A stretch of DNA of 64,000 nucleotides from an uncultured Blautia sp. (GCA_900547685.1 URHS01000005.1:1-64000), one strand, 5' to 3'; positions 1 to 8,136 are shown, counted from the stretch's first letter. Made by a program: numbers and translations. The notes: generated from the letters alone by a model not told the origin.

Positions 1-48
1 GGAATGGTGGCTCTCAAAGTCCGGACAGGTGGCTCAAAGAGCCCCGGA
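1..48. mobile_element. Probable end of an IS element (IS21-like), continuing off the left edge
   Basis: Two imperfect direct repeats of a GGTGGCTC..AAAG..CCGGA unit lie at about 6-25 and 28-48. Multiple short terminal repeats of this kind are typical of the ends of IS21-family elements, and the wording of the repeat resembles such ends in Firmicutes. No transposase is inside the window, so the family is an inference from the repeats alone. Confidence 0.45.
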
Positions 49-63
49 ATAATCAATAACACT

Positions 64-85
64 AATGTAGTAATTTTACAACATT
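64..85. promoter_or_regulatory. Putative RpiR-family operator, copy A
   Basis: This is a 22-bp near-palindrome with half-site AATGTwGTAAw. It is almost identical to the copy overlapping the start of transcription of the RpiR-type regulator at 1234-1255. It lies between the IS remnant and the regulator's terminator, so its own target gene is probably to the left and is now cut off by the IS or the window edge. Confidence 0.6.
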
Positions 86-202
86 ATTTTCTTTACTTCT
101 ATTGATTTTGTACTTATTTCATAATTTACGATACTTTATATTGTATACTATTGCTATATTTTTATTCTATTTTGTATTCTTACTACTTATTTCCGCTTTT
201 AT

Positions 203-220
203 ATGTAGTAATTTTACATC
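203..220. promoter_or_regulatory. Putative RpiR-family operator, copy B (partial second arm)
   Basis: The sequence ATGTAGTAATTTTACAT shares 15 consecutive bases with copy A, but its right arm is less well kept. On the minus strand a weak TATAAA follows the site, so a leftward promoter with the operator in its spacer is possible. Confidence 0.5.
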
Positions 221-230
221 TTTTAAGTAT

Positions 231-270
231 AAAAAAAGATAAGAATCGTCATTGACTCTTATCTTTTTTT
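231..270. terminator. Bidirectional intrinsic terminator after the RpiR regulator
   Basis: Perfect 14-base arms (AAAAAAAGATAAGA at 231-244 and its complement at 257-270) enclose a 12-base loop. The A and T runs at the arm ends serve as U-tracts in both directions. It sits 18 bases past the stop codon of the regulator. Confidence 0.85.
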
Positions 271-288
271 ATACTTATTTTTTAATAC

Positions 289-1149
289 TTATTCTTTATT
301 CACTGATGTTGCAAGACGCGTTGCTTTCATCGCTTCCAGAGATCCATCAAAGTTCCTAAATGCCATTAAAGCAACCAAACAATCCAACATTGCCAACTGT
401 GCTAATCTGGCACTAAAAGATTCCGACTCAAAAATGGTCTTTTCACTGACTACATACAACGGATAATCTGCTTTTTCCACCAGAACGTTTTTGCTTTTCA
501 TTGTCAATGTAACCACCTTAGCATTTTTCTTTTTTGCCAAATCTATCGTTTCTGCCACATGCAAATTACTGCCTGAATGAGAAATAGCAAACAATACGTC
601 ATTCTCTGTCAAAAGTGATGCTGACATCAGCTGTAAGTCTTTATCCTCTTGAAGTTCTGCCCTCACACCGATTTTTAATAGTTTATGCTGAAAATCTCTG
701 GCAGATATAGCGCTTCCGCCTGTTCCTACCAAGTTTATCCTCCTGGCATTCAATAGCAAATCAGCCACTTTATTCATAACTGCAATATCAAGTTCCTGTT
801 TTGTCTGTTCCAGTGCTGAACTTTCTATTGCAAATATTTTATCGCAAATCTCTGCCGGATTATCATCTACAGACAGTGAGGGATTATACAACCTAGGCTC
901 CGGCACGCATTGCATTGCTGCATTGATTTTATACTCCTGAAATCCTGTATAACCAATACTTTTGCAAAACCGAACAATAGACGCATCACTGACTCCTATA
1001 CCATCTGCCAGTTCCAGCAACGTACTGTGAAGGCTTTTATCAAAATTTTCCAATAAATACGCTGCTATTTTTCGCTCTGTTTTTTTTGTGTGTTCTCCAT
1101 CTCGCTTTTCTATCAGTCTTTCTTTACATCCCAACTCTTTCTTCATCAT
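289..1149 (-). CDS. MurR/RpiR-family transcriptional regulator (HTH + SIS)
   Basis: The protein joins an N-terminal RpiR-type helix-turn-helix (the segment with SDASIVRFCKSIGYTGF is the recognition region) to a C-terminal sugar isomerase (SIS) domain with GTGGSAISA and SHSGSN phosphosugar-binding motifs. Family members sense sugar phosphates and control uptake or catabolism genes. The frame stays open to 1182, but no ribosome site precedes that ATG. AAAGGA lies before the double ATG at 1149/1146, so the shorter start (286 residues) is preferred. A sigma-A promoter and an operator-like palindrome upstream suggest autoregulation. Its target is not identifiable here because the left neighbour is an IS end. 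Confidence 0.88.
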   Translation of the reverse strand: MMKKELGCKERLIEKRDGEHTKKTERKIAAYLLENFDKSLHSTLLELADGIGVSDASIVRFCKSIGYTGFQEYKINAAMQCVPEPRLYNPSLSVDDNPAEICDKIFAIESSALEQTKQELDIAVMNKVADLLLNARRINLVGTGGSAISARDFQHKLLKIGVRAELQEDKDLQLMSASLLTENDVLFAISHSGSNLHVAETIDLAKKKNAKVVTLTMKSKNVLVEKADYPLYVVSEKTIFESESFSARLAQLAMLDCLVALMAFRNFDGSLEAMKATRLATSVNKE

Positions 1150-1233
1150 ATAATTTTGTTCCTTTCTCCCTTTTTTATCCATTTTAACCCGAACTGATGT
1201 TAAAACATTAGGAGTATACTAATCCGCAGATAA

Positions 1234-1284
1234 AATGTAGTATTTTTACAACATTTATTATAGATGAATTTTTCGTTTTTACAA
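1234..1284 (-). promoter_or_regulatory. Promoter and operator C of the RpiR-type regulator
   Basis: On the minus strand TTGTAA (1279-1284) and TATAAT (1257-1262) are spaced by 16 bases. Directly downstream, at 1234-1255, is a 22-bp near-palindrome with half-site AATGTwGTAAw, placed over the expected transcription start. A repressor bound there would block the promoter, so autoregulation is the simplest reading. Confidence 0.7.
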
Positions 1285-1290
1285 GTCCTT

Positions 1291-1461
1291 TTATTGCCCT
1301 GCAGCCATTTTTTGATTACATATTTCCATATATTTTTCTATCAGACAGTCCAGATTTCTGCTGATATCTAATACCTTTCCTGCTGCCCATCTCTCTCCCA
1401 CTGCTATATTTAAAATATTTCTTGTATTTTCAATTTCTTCCTTTAGTTCTACTTCTGTCAT
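1291..1461 (-). CDS. Spo0E-like aspartyl-phosphate phosphatase, 56 residues
   Basis: This short frame starts MTEVELKEEIENTRN and carries DISRNLDCLIEKYM. That matches the Spo0E family pattern of two helices with a S-x-x-L-D-x-L-I signature in the second helix (usually SQELD, here SRNLD). Family members dephosphorylate Spo0A~P and delay sporulation. The ATG at 1461 is preceded by AGAGGTG at good distance. An in-frame stop lies directly upstream, which fixes the start. Length is normal for the family. It is leftward, upstream of the RpiR gene and downstream of ychF, and seems to be a separate small gene. Assignment rests on the motif only. Confidence 0.75.
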   Translation of the reverse strand: MTEVELKEEIENTRNILNIAVGERWAAGKVLDISRNLDCLIEKYMEICNQKMAAGQ

Positions 1462-1508
1462 TCATTCACCTCTGTATTTTTTATTTAGCCTTTGTCTTTT
1501 TATCTTTT

Positions 1509-2606
1509 TTATACATTAAAACGGAATAAGATTACATCTCCATCCTGTACCACATATTCCTTTCCTTCCATACGCACAAGACCCTTTTCTCTGGCTCCTG
1601 CATAAGAACCGCAATCTAATAAATCCTGATAATTTACAACCTCTGCTTTAATAAATCCTCTTTCAAAATCTGTATGGATTTTTCCTGCTGCCTGCGGTGC
1701 TTTTGTACCCACCTTAATTGTCCATGCTCTTGTTTCATCTTCCCCTGCTGTTAAGAAGCTTAAAAGACCTAAAAGACGATAACTTGCAACAATCAGTTTT
1801 TCAAGTCCGGACTGTTTAATTCCCAGATCTTCCAGGAACTCTTTCTTTTCATCTTCTTCCAACTCAGAAATTTCCTGCTCAATTTCTGCACATAAAGCAA
1901 AAACTTCACTTCCTGTTTCTGCAGCATATTCTCTTACTTTTGCCACATATTCATTAGACATTGCGTCATCTGATAAATCATCTTCTGATACATTTGCTGC
2001 ATAAATAACAGGTTTCCATGTAAGAAGATTATACTCCTTCATGTACAGTTCCTGTTCTTCTCCGTCTAATTCCATAGATGCTGCCGGTTTTCCGTCTTCC
2101 AAATGTGCTTTTACCTGTTTTAAGAATTCTAATTCTTTCGCTGCTTCTTTATCCATTCTGGCAGATTTTGTTGTTTTCGCAATTCTTCTGTCAAGAATTT
2201 CCAAATCTGAAAAAATCAGCTCCAGATTAATTGTTTCAATATCTCTAAGAGGATCGATGCATCCGTCTACATGGATAACATTTTCATCTTCAAAACATCT
2301 GACAACATGTACAATAGCATCTACTTCCCTGATATTTGCCAAAAACTGATTTCCCAGTCCTTCTCCTTTTGATGCTCCTTTTACAAGTCCTGCAATATCT
2401 ACAAATTCAATAACAGCCGGTGTCACCTTTTTAGACTGATAAAAATCACCTAAAAGTTTTAATCTTTCATCAGGAACCGCTACAATTCCCACGTTTGGAT
2501 CAATGGTACAAAAAGGGTAGTTCGCTGACTCTGCCCCTGCCTTTGTCAGAGAGTTAAACAATGTACTTTTACCTACATTAGGAAGTCCTACAATACCTAA
2601 TTTCAT
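1509..2606 (-). CDS. ychF: Redox/ribosome-associated ATPase YchF (OLA1 family)
   Basis: Obg-like P-loop ATPase of 365 residues, the usual length. The G1 motif GLPNVGKSTLFN is at the N-terminus, DIAGLVKGA is the G3 region, and the final ~85 residues form the TGS domain. The NVSEDDL segment replaces the guanine-specific NKxD, as expected of a family that prefers ATP. YchF binds ribosomes and affects stress responses. The gene precedes the Spo0E-like gene on the same strand and follows thiN by 15 bases, so it is probably the tail of the rsgA-rpe-thiN unit. Confidence 0.96.
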   Translation of the reverse strand: MKLGIVGLPNVGKSTLFNSLTKAGAESANYPFCTIDPNVGIVAVPDERLKLLGDFYQSKKVTPAVIEFVDIAGLVKGASKGEGLGNQFLANIREVDAIVHVVRCFEDENVIHVDGCIDPLRDIETINLELIFSDLEILDRRIAKTTKSARMDKEAAKELEFLKQVKAHLEDGKPAASMELDGEEQELYMKEYNLLTWKPVIYAANVSEDDLSDDAMSNEYVAKVREYAAETGSEVFALCAEIEQEISELEEDEKKEFLEDLGIKQSGLEKLIVASYRLLGLLSFLTAGEDETRAWTIKVGTKAPQAAGKIHTDFERGFIKAEVVNYQDLLDCGSYAGAREKGLVRMEGKEYVVQDGDVILFRFNV

Positions 2607-2621
2607 AATAAAATCCTCACT

Positions 2622-3281
2622 TTATCTTTCATTTTTATCCTTAGACATAATCATCAGAAGAATACCGCTTTCAAATTCCACATAGGCCATATCTTCCTGT
2701 ATTTCATTACTAATACCAATCCCATCGTCATTTGCCATGGTATATTTATAAAGAGGGTATTTAAAGCCTTTTAAAGTAATTCCCTCCACCTTTTCACTTA
2801 TTGCCAAAAAGGAGATATATTTTCCAAAGCTCTCCTGTTTTTTTATGGAAAAAGAGCTGTCCCACATAGTAATGACATTCTGACTGTCAATAATCCATGC
2901 TTTTGCTCCATGTTTTAAAGGTACTTGTAAAGACTGTAGGTTTCCCATATAATGATCCAGCCTTCCTCCTGTCGCACCCAGCAAAAAAATCCTCTTGCTT
3001 CCCAATTTTAACGCCAATTCCAAACCTATTCTCGCATCTGTAGCATCCTTTTCCGGCTTATATCTTTGCACCGGAATTTCTTTTTGATTTTCGTAAAAAT
3101 CCAGTATCCTTTTATCAACGCTATCGAAATCTCCGAGAATATACTGAGGATAAATCTGATTTCTGTAACAGAATTCTAATCCTCTGTCAATGCCGATAAT
3201 ACAATCAGGTTTAATTTTTTCTAATACTTTTTTTGCAGTGTTTTCTTCTAAGAAGCCTCCACATATCAGTACAGTATCCAT
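2622..3281 (-). CDS. thiN: Thiamine pyrophosphokinase
   Basis: ThiN transfers pyrophosphate from ATP to thiamine to make thiamine diphosphate in the cytoplasm. At 219 residues it has the normal size. Visible motifs are IIGIDRGLEF, ILGDFDSVD and the metal- and nucleotide-binding segment EKDATDARIGLELA followed by GATGGRLDHYMGN. The ATG overlaps the rpe stop codon by one base, so translation is probably coupled. The order rsgA-rpe-thiN is conserved across Firmicutes and supports the call. Confidence 0.95.
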   Translation of the reverse strand: MDTVLICGGFLEENTAKKVLEKIKPDCIIGIDRGLEFCYRNQIYPQYILGDFDSVDKRILDFYENQKEIPVQRYKPEKDATDARIGLELALKLGSKRIFLLGATGGRLDHYMGNLQSLQVPLKHGAKAWIIDSQNVITMWDSSFSIKKQESFGKYISFLAISEKVEGITLKGFKYPLYKYTMANDDGIGISNEIQEDMAYVEFESGILLMIMSKDKNER

Positions 3282-3937
3282 TATTTTTCCATAATTCCTT
3301 TCAGTTCTTTGACATTTGCGTCAACATCCCCCTGAAAAACAGCAGAACCTGCTACAATAACATTTGCTCCTGCATCCACTACTTCCTGAATAGTATTTTT
3401 GTTAATTCCGCCATCTACTTCAATGTCTAATGTCAGATTTCTCTCCTTTGCCATTTCCCATACCTGGCGCACTTTATTTGCACAATAAGGAATGTATGCC
3501 TGTCCTCCAAATCCCGGATTAACTGTCATAATCAACACCATATCCACGATTTCCAGTACATTTTCCAATACATGAACAGATGTAGCAGGATTAATAGCAA
3601 CACCAACCTTACAGCCTTTCTCTCTAATAAGACGCAATGTTCTGTCCAAATTAGGGCATGCTTCTGCATGGACAGTAATTAAATCTGCTCCTGCCTTTGC
3701 AAAATCATCTATCAGAGCCGTTGGATCCAACGCCATAATATGAACATCAAAAAATAAATCTGTTCTTTTTCTAATAGATGAAATCACCGGAATTCCCATT
3801 GAAATAGACGGCACAAACTGTCCGTCCATAATGTCAATATGAAGCCAGCGCGCACCGGCATTCTCCACCTTCGCAATTTCCTCACCCAATTTCGAAAAAT
3901 CTGCCGCTAAAATAGATGGGGATAACTGATATTCCAT
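3281..3937 (-). CDS. rpe: Ribulose-phosphate 3-epimerase
   Basis: This TIM-barrel enzyme interconverts ribulose 5-phosphate and xylulose 5-phosphate in the pentose phosphate pathway. At 218 residues it is full length. It begins LSPSILAADFSKLG and has HIDIMDGQFVP with metal ligands, MTVNPGFGGQ, and DGGINKNT near the phosphate-binding end. Two bases separate it from rsgA upstream, and it overlaps thiN downstream, so it is the middle gene of a tight operon. Confidence 0.97.
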   Translation of the reverse strand: MEYQLSPSILAADFSKLGEEIAKVENAGARWLHIDIMDGQFVPSISMGIPVISSIRKRTDLFFDVHIMALDPTALIDDFAKAGADLITVHAEACPNLDRTLRLIREKGCKVGVAINPATSVHVLENVLEIVDMVLIMTVNPGFGGQAYIPYCANKVRQVWEMAKERNLTLDIEVDGGINKNTIQEVVDAGANVIVAGSAVFQGDVDANVKELKGIMEK

Positions 3938-3939
3938 TT

Positions 3940-4815
3940 CTAATACCTCCTTTTTTCCTCAAGTTCTTTATACATTTCTAAATAATTCTCATATCTTTTA
4001 TGACTGATATTTCCATGTTCTAAAGCTTCTTTTACCCTACAGCCCGGCTCATGCGTATGAGTACATCCCTGAAATCTGCAACTTCCCTCATAATCCTGAA
4101 ATTCAGGAAAATAATAACGAAGCTCCTGTTTTTCCATATTCTCCACATAGAAAGAAGTAAATCCCGGTGTATCCATAAGATACGTCTCCTGCCATAACTC
4201 AATAAGCTGAGAATGTCTTGTTGTATGCCGTCCTCTTCCAAGTTTTTTGCTAATCTCTCCTGTCTCCATACAGACATCTGGAGCTAACAAATTTGTCAAT
4301 GAAGATTTCCCAACCCCGGAAGGACCTGCCACTGCTGTAATCTTACCATTTAAAACTGCACGAAGCTCCTCAATTCCCTTTTCTCTGCTTGCGCTGGTAA
4401 AGATTACAGGATAACCGCAACCTTGATAAATTGTCTTTATTTCTTCTATTTCTTCAGGCAATGCCAAATCCTCTTTATTGATACAAATCAGCACAGGAAT
4501 TTCCTGCCGCTCCATAGTCACTAAAAATCGATCCAGTAAGGACAGATTTGGATTTGGTTCTTTGGCGGCAAAAATAACCAATGCCTGATCAATATTCGCC
4601 ACAGCCGGACGGATAAGCGCATTTTTTCTGGGAAGAATATTCACAATATTTCCCAGTTTTTTTTCTCTGTCTAAAATCTCTATTTCTACAAAATCGCCTA
4701 CCAGAGGCTTCATTTTTTCTTTTCTGAAAATTCCTTTTGCTTTACATTCATATAATTCCGACTCTGCTGCTACATAATAAAAGCCGGCAATTCCTTTTAT
4801 AATTCTTCCCTGCAT
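3940..4815 (-). CDS. rsgA: Ribosome small subunit GTPase RsgA
   Basis: Circularly permuted GTPase that checks 30S maturation. Order of parts: N-terminal OB fold, G4 motif NKED near residue 120, G1 AGPSGVGKSSL near 165, G3 DTPGF near 215, then a zinc finger with the Cys/His set CRFQGCTHTHEPGC. Length is typical at 291. In most relatives rsgA directly follows prkC. Here about 10.7 kb of accessory DNA lies between, so rsgA must now rely on a promoter close to 4816-4960. Confidence 0.96.
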   Translation of the reverse strand: MQGRIIKGIAGFYYVAAESELYECKAKGIFRKEKMKPLVGDFVEIEILDREKKLGNIVNILPRKNALIRPAVANIDQALVIFAAKEPNPNLSLLDRFLVTMERQEIPVLICINKEDLALPEEIEEIKTIYQGCGYPVIFTSASREKGIEELRAVLNGKITAVAGPSGVGKSSLTNLLAPDVCMETGEISKKLGRGRHTTRHSQLIELWQETYLMDTPGFTSFYVENMEKQELRYYFPEFQDYEGSCRFQGCTHTHEPGCRVKEALEHGNISHKRYENYLEMYKELEEKRRY

Positions 4816-4936
4816 TGAACCTACCTGTATTTCTTTATAGCTTTTCTAGTTATAACACATTTTCTGTATACTGTAAATATTTCATTGAAAATTCCCACCC
4901 ATAAAGGCTTTTTTGTTCAATGAACTTTAAATTTGC

Positions 4937-4963
4937 AATTTGTGCAGACGGTCTGCACAAATT
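4937..4963. repeat. Perfect 27-bp palindrome at the 3' end of the DUF1016 gene
   Basis: Arms of 13 bases (AATTTGTGCAGAC) flank a single central base. The palindrome runs into the stop codon of the DUF1016 gene. No T-run follows on either strand, so it does not look like an intrinsic terminator. A near copy lies at the other end of the gene (5990-6014). Confidence 0.9.
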
Positions 4964-5975
4964 ACTTTTTCATATCAATTCTACTTCTAATATCTTCTAC
5001 GGCAGGTAATACATTTTTCAAATCTAACGGTAAATCTGTACATAAGTGATATTCACTGACACCAATCGGTTTTGACATATCTCTCAGTGCATACTCTGCA
5101 ATTGTTTTATTTTCATCTCTGCACAAAATAAGTCCCACTGATGGATTATCCTCTGGAGCTTTCACTAAATCGTCTAAAGCAGATAAATAGAAATTCATCT
5201 TTCCTGCCTGTTCTGGCTTAAACTCGCCAGTTTTAAGGTCTATTGCCACATAACATCTAAGCTTTGTGTTATAGAAAAGAAGGTCTATATAGAAATCTTT
5301 TCCTCCAACCTCAAGATGATACTGCTGTCCCATAAAGGCAAAACCAGTGCCTAATTCCATCAACAAAGAAGTAACATTTTTTACGAGTTCATTTTCTATA
5401 TCTGTTTCCAACATTTCTTCCGTATAGTTGATGAAGTCAAACATATATGGGTCTTTCATTGTGCTTAATACTATATCCTTTTGTTCAGCCGGCAATCGTC
5501 TTTCAAAATTTGATATTTTATTGGCGATTGCCTGTCGCTCATATAATTGACTCTTAACTTGAGAAGTCAAATCATCAACCGACCACTTATGCTCCAAAGT
5601 TTTTTCCAGATACCATATATATTCTTCTCGATTTGACACTTTACTCATCAATATTTGATGATGACTCCAAGTAATTCTCCCCAATCCGTATTTGTCTACG
5701 TCATCTTCTGTGAAAATCTGTGCAAATTTCTTCATATACTTTAAATTTCTGACAGAGTAACCTTTTGCACTTGGAAATCTCATCTTCATATCCTTAGACA
5801 GATTATCTACAAATTTATTTCCCCACTCAGAATTGCGGATAATAACATTTCCAATAAATATATTTGTTTTCATTATCTCACTATTTACACTGACAGAAGC
5901 TCTGCATTTAGCCTGATTAACATAATCATTTATTTCTTCTACTGCCTGCAAATATTGATTTGACGGTGTAAGCAT
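4962..5975 (-). CDS. DUF1016 (YhcG-type) PD-(D/E)xK nuclease family protein
   Basis: 337 residues: an N-terminal DUF1016-N helical/winged region (roughly 1-160, with YSVRNLKYMKKFA and ITWSHHQILMSK) and a C-terminal nuclease-like fold (roughly 190-330). The second part has FYIDLLFYN and VAIDLKTGEF, fitting the D...(D/E)xK pattern. Relatives are often inside or beside type I restriction loci and defence islands; a role in defence or DNA repair is inferred, not shown. AAGGAG precedes the ATG. Both ends of the gene are bracketed by copies of the same GTGCAGAC palindrome, an arrangement suggesting either autoregulation or a mobile cassette. Confidence 0.88.
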   Translation of the reverse strand: MLTPSNQYLQAVEEINDYVNQAKCRASVSVNSEIMKTNIFIGNVIIRNSEWGNKFVDNLSKDMKMRFPSAKGYSVRNLKYMKKFAQIFTEDDVDKYGLGRITWSHHQILMSKVSNREEYIWYLEKTLEHKWSVDDLTSQVKSQLYERQAIANKISNFERRLPAEQKDIVLSTMKDPYMFDFINYTEEMLETDIENELVKNVTSLLMELGTGFAFMGQQYHLEVGGKDFYIDLLFYNTKLRCYVAIDLKTGEFKPEQAGKMNFYLSALDDLVKAPEDNPSVGLILCRDENKTIAEYALRDMSKPIGVSEYHLCTDLPLDLKNVLPAVEDIRSRIDMKK

Positions 5976-5989
5976 ATTGACTCCTTCCT

Positions 5990-6014
5990 AATTGTGCAGA
6001 CGATCTGCACAATT
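5990..6014. repeat. 25-bp palindrome 14 bases before the DUF1016 start
   Basis: Arms of 11 bases (AATTGTGCAGA) enclose CGA. In RNA it would form a hairpin directly before the ribosome site; in DNA it could be an operator. It shares the core GTGCAGAC with the palindrome at 4937-4963. Confidence 0.9.
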
Positions 6015-6083
6015 TAAAGACATATCATTTTCATATTCATAATAATTGATTTTTCACACTAATTCTAAATCATTTACGAATCA

Positions 6084-7067
6084 CTACTCACTCTCTTGCA
6101 TATCCTCATCGGCTTTTGCAATCATTTGTCTGTACTGTTCTTTCACACTCTCCGGTGCAAGTATTTGTACCTTACCATTGAAACTAAACACCCAACCGAA
6201 AAAGGTAGGACTAGCTGATACTTCAGTCCGTACTCTGAAAGAAGTCATATCATACGCAAGTGTCGTCACATCTTCTCCGAAACGGTCTACCATTGTTTTC
6301 ATCAGACTGTTATCACACCGTAAATCCACAAGAACTTTCTCTCCTGAGAACATAAAGAACACTTCTTTTGTAAAATTCTCAATATCAAAATCATCGGGCA
6401 TTGGGATAATATCCTTATCCAGTATCTCAGGTTTGGAAGCAATACGGTCTACCCTGAAATTGATAACCTTGCTTTTCTTCTCTGAATATCCGAGAACATA
6501 ATAATAGTCCCCACACCAGAGAAGTTTATACGGACTGAGTTTATAAATTTCGCCCTTATTCTTCAGAACCTTTTTCTTTAATCCGGTATAATCATAATAC
6601 TGGAAAGAAATTTGTTTGCCTGCATTGATGGCGTCATTTATAGCGTCGATGATGTAATATATCTGCTCATTATCCGGCTTAATTCGATTGACCACATAGT
6701 TATTACGCTTCAGCTTTGCCACCTGCCCCGGACTGGTCATCGTATGTATCTTCTCAATCAGAGTTTCGCTTTTCTTCTTTGTAATGAACTTCGATGACTC
6801 TACTGCATCAATCAGCAGTTTCAGTTCCGGCAATTCAAACTTGCGACTGGCTACAAAGTATTTGCTCTGAGTAGAATGGATAGTAACAATGTCCATTCCA
6901 AACTCCTGAAGTGCAGCAATATCCTTTGTAACCGTCGTTCTATGTGCAGATATTCCGTATTCATCATTCAATATATTGATTAACTGTGTTGTGGAAAGAG
7001 GATTTTCTTCATCGGTTCTTTCCATTAAAATTTTTTGTAAATATAAAATTCTTGGCTTTGTTTCCAT
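6084..7067 (-). CDS. WYL-domain transcriptional regulator (HTH_11 + WYL)
   Basis: 327 residues. The first 65 form a winged helix (STTQLINILNDEYGISAHRTTVTKDIAAL), and the segment from about 140 is a WYL domain (ISFQYYDYTGLK, LSPYKLLWCGDYYYVLGY, NFRVDRI), followed by a WCX-like tail. WYL proteins sense nucleic-acid or nucleotide ligands and are common in phage-defence islands. It follows the TfoX-like and GyrI-like genes on the same strand with short gaps. It may control the island, but no target site was identified. Confidence 0.9.
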   Translation of the reverse strand: METKPRILYLQKILMERTDEENPLSTTQLINILNDEYGISAHRTTVTKDIAALQEFGMDIVTIHSTQSKYFVASRKFELPELKLLIDAVESSKFITKKKSETLIEKIHTMTSPGQVAKLKRNNYVVNRIKPDNEQIYYIIDAINDAINAGKQISFQYYDYTGLKKKVLKNKGEIYKLSPYKLLWCGDYYYVLGYSEKKSKVINFRVDRIASKPEILDKDIIPMPDDFDIENFTKEVFFMFSGEKVLVDLRCDNSLMKTMVDRFGEDVTTLAYDMTSFRVRTEVSASPTFFGWVFSFNGKVQILAPESVKEQYRQMIAKADEDMQESE

Positions 7068-7105
7068 AATTTTTATATACCTATCGCTCCATCAATAGTA
7101 TCTGT

Positions 7106-7426
7106 CTACTTTTTCTTTTTAGGCTTAGGTGCTGGTAATTCATCGTACATTGCATTAAATAGTCCTGTTAAAAATTTCTTATTATCCACATCTTCTACAA
7201 GCAGCATTTCCTTTGCCCCATCATACGGCAATTCATAAGTAGCTGTCGGCATATATGAAATTGCTGATTTTATCGGTTTTACAAGTAATCTGTCATCATA
7301 AATTCCGCCGACAATTTTACCACGATAATAAATAATATATTCGCCCATCATCGCACGGTAAGTAATCTTGTCCAATTCTGCCAACTGCTCTAATACAAAT
7401 TCCAAATATTCTTTACTTGATGCCAT
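7106..7426 (-). CDS. TfoX N-terminal-domain protein
   Basis: 106 residues matching the TfoX/Sxy N-terminal domain alone: RAMMGEYIIYYRGKIVGGIYDDRLLVKP corresponds in part to the family's R-x-M-F-G-x-Y core. The tail is a lysine- and proline-rich KPKKKK. Sxy/TfoX full-length proteins promote competence gene expression, but single-domain versions such as this have no settled role. It is probably cotranscribed with the GyrI-like gene (35-base gap) and the WYL regulator. Confidence 0.8.
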   Translation of the reverse strand: MASSKEYLEFVLEQLAELDKITYRAMMGEYIIYYRGKIVGGIYDDRLLVKPIKSAISYMPTATYELPYDGAKEMLLVEDVDNKKFLTGLFNAMYDELPAPKPKKKK

Positions 7427-7461
7427 TAGTTGTCCTCTGACCTAATTTCATTTTACTCAAT

Positions 7462-8094
7462 TTATGCTTTCTTTATCGGGTGTCTTATTACCGTTTTGCA
7501 TTTCTCCGGTGCAACTTTTCTTGGGTCTGATAAATAAATTTCGTGATGGCGTCGCTCATCAGTAAAATCATTTACATAACCGTTTTCTTCAAGATATTTA
7601 TCCATCATTGCCACGGTTGCAGGTTCATCATCAAAAGCTCCTATATGCATTATCTGTACGCACAAACCTTCGTCAATACTCAAGAACTCTGCACCAGAGC
7701 AATCCATCTTTTTCTTTTTTGAAGCAGTTTCTACCGCCCAATCAAAATCTTTCTTTGTAATAAAATCAGGCAGACGAATAACAGAAATCCAGTTGAAAGC
7801 TGATTTATCGGTATAATCTATACTTTCAACATTGTCCTGCCACCAAAAGCCCTCAAGCGGTGGTACAACATATTCAAAAAATCCTTCTATTTTGTAATCC
7901 GTCTTATAGCTCATCTTGAGAGTATATGCAACAGCATACAAAACACCAATAGCAGTTTTATATTCTCCGCCTTCTTCATTAGGATTTCCTTTACCTCTTA
8001 CCGCTATATAATTTGCCTTTGGAATTGTCACAATCTGCGGCTTATTCTTCGGCATATAGAACTCTTTATATTCTTTCTTAAAATCAAATGCCAT
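7462..8094 (-). CDS. GyrI-like small-molecule-binding domain protein
   Basis: 210 residues of the GyrI-like/SOUL-related fold without a DNA-binding domain. Recognisable parts are ANYIAVRGKGNPNEEGGEYK near residue 28, LEGFWWQ, and the HHEIYLSDPRKVAPEK ending typical of this subgroup. These stand-alone GyrI-like proteins bind or hydrolyse small xenobiotic molecules in some cases; the ligand here is unknown. Neighbours are the TfoX-like and WYL genes downstream. Confidence 0.82.
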   Translation of the reverse strand: MAFDFKKEYKEFYMPKNKPQIVTIPKANYIAVRGKGNPNEEGGEYKTAIGVLYAVAYTLKMSYKTDYKIEGFFEYVVPPLEGFWWQDNVESIDYTDKSAFNWISVIRLPDFITKKDFDWAVETASKKKKMDCSGAEFLSIDEGLCVQIMHIGAFDDEPATVAMMDKYLEENGYVNDFTDERRHHEIYLSDPRKVAPEKCKTVIRHPIKKA

Positions 8095-8136
8095 TCGTTT
8101 ATCCTCTCTGAAAAATCATTTTACTTACCTTATAAT

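Noticed and set aside
4937..6014. Palindromes as terminators
   Set aside because: No T-run follows on either strand, and one copy lies before the start codon of the gene.
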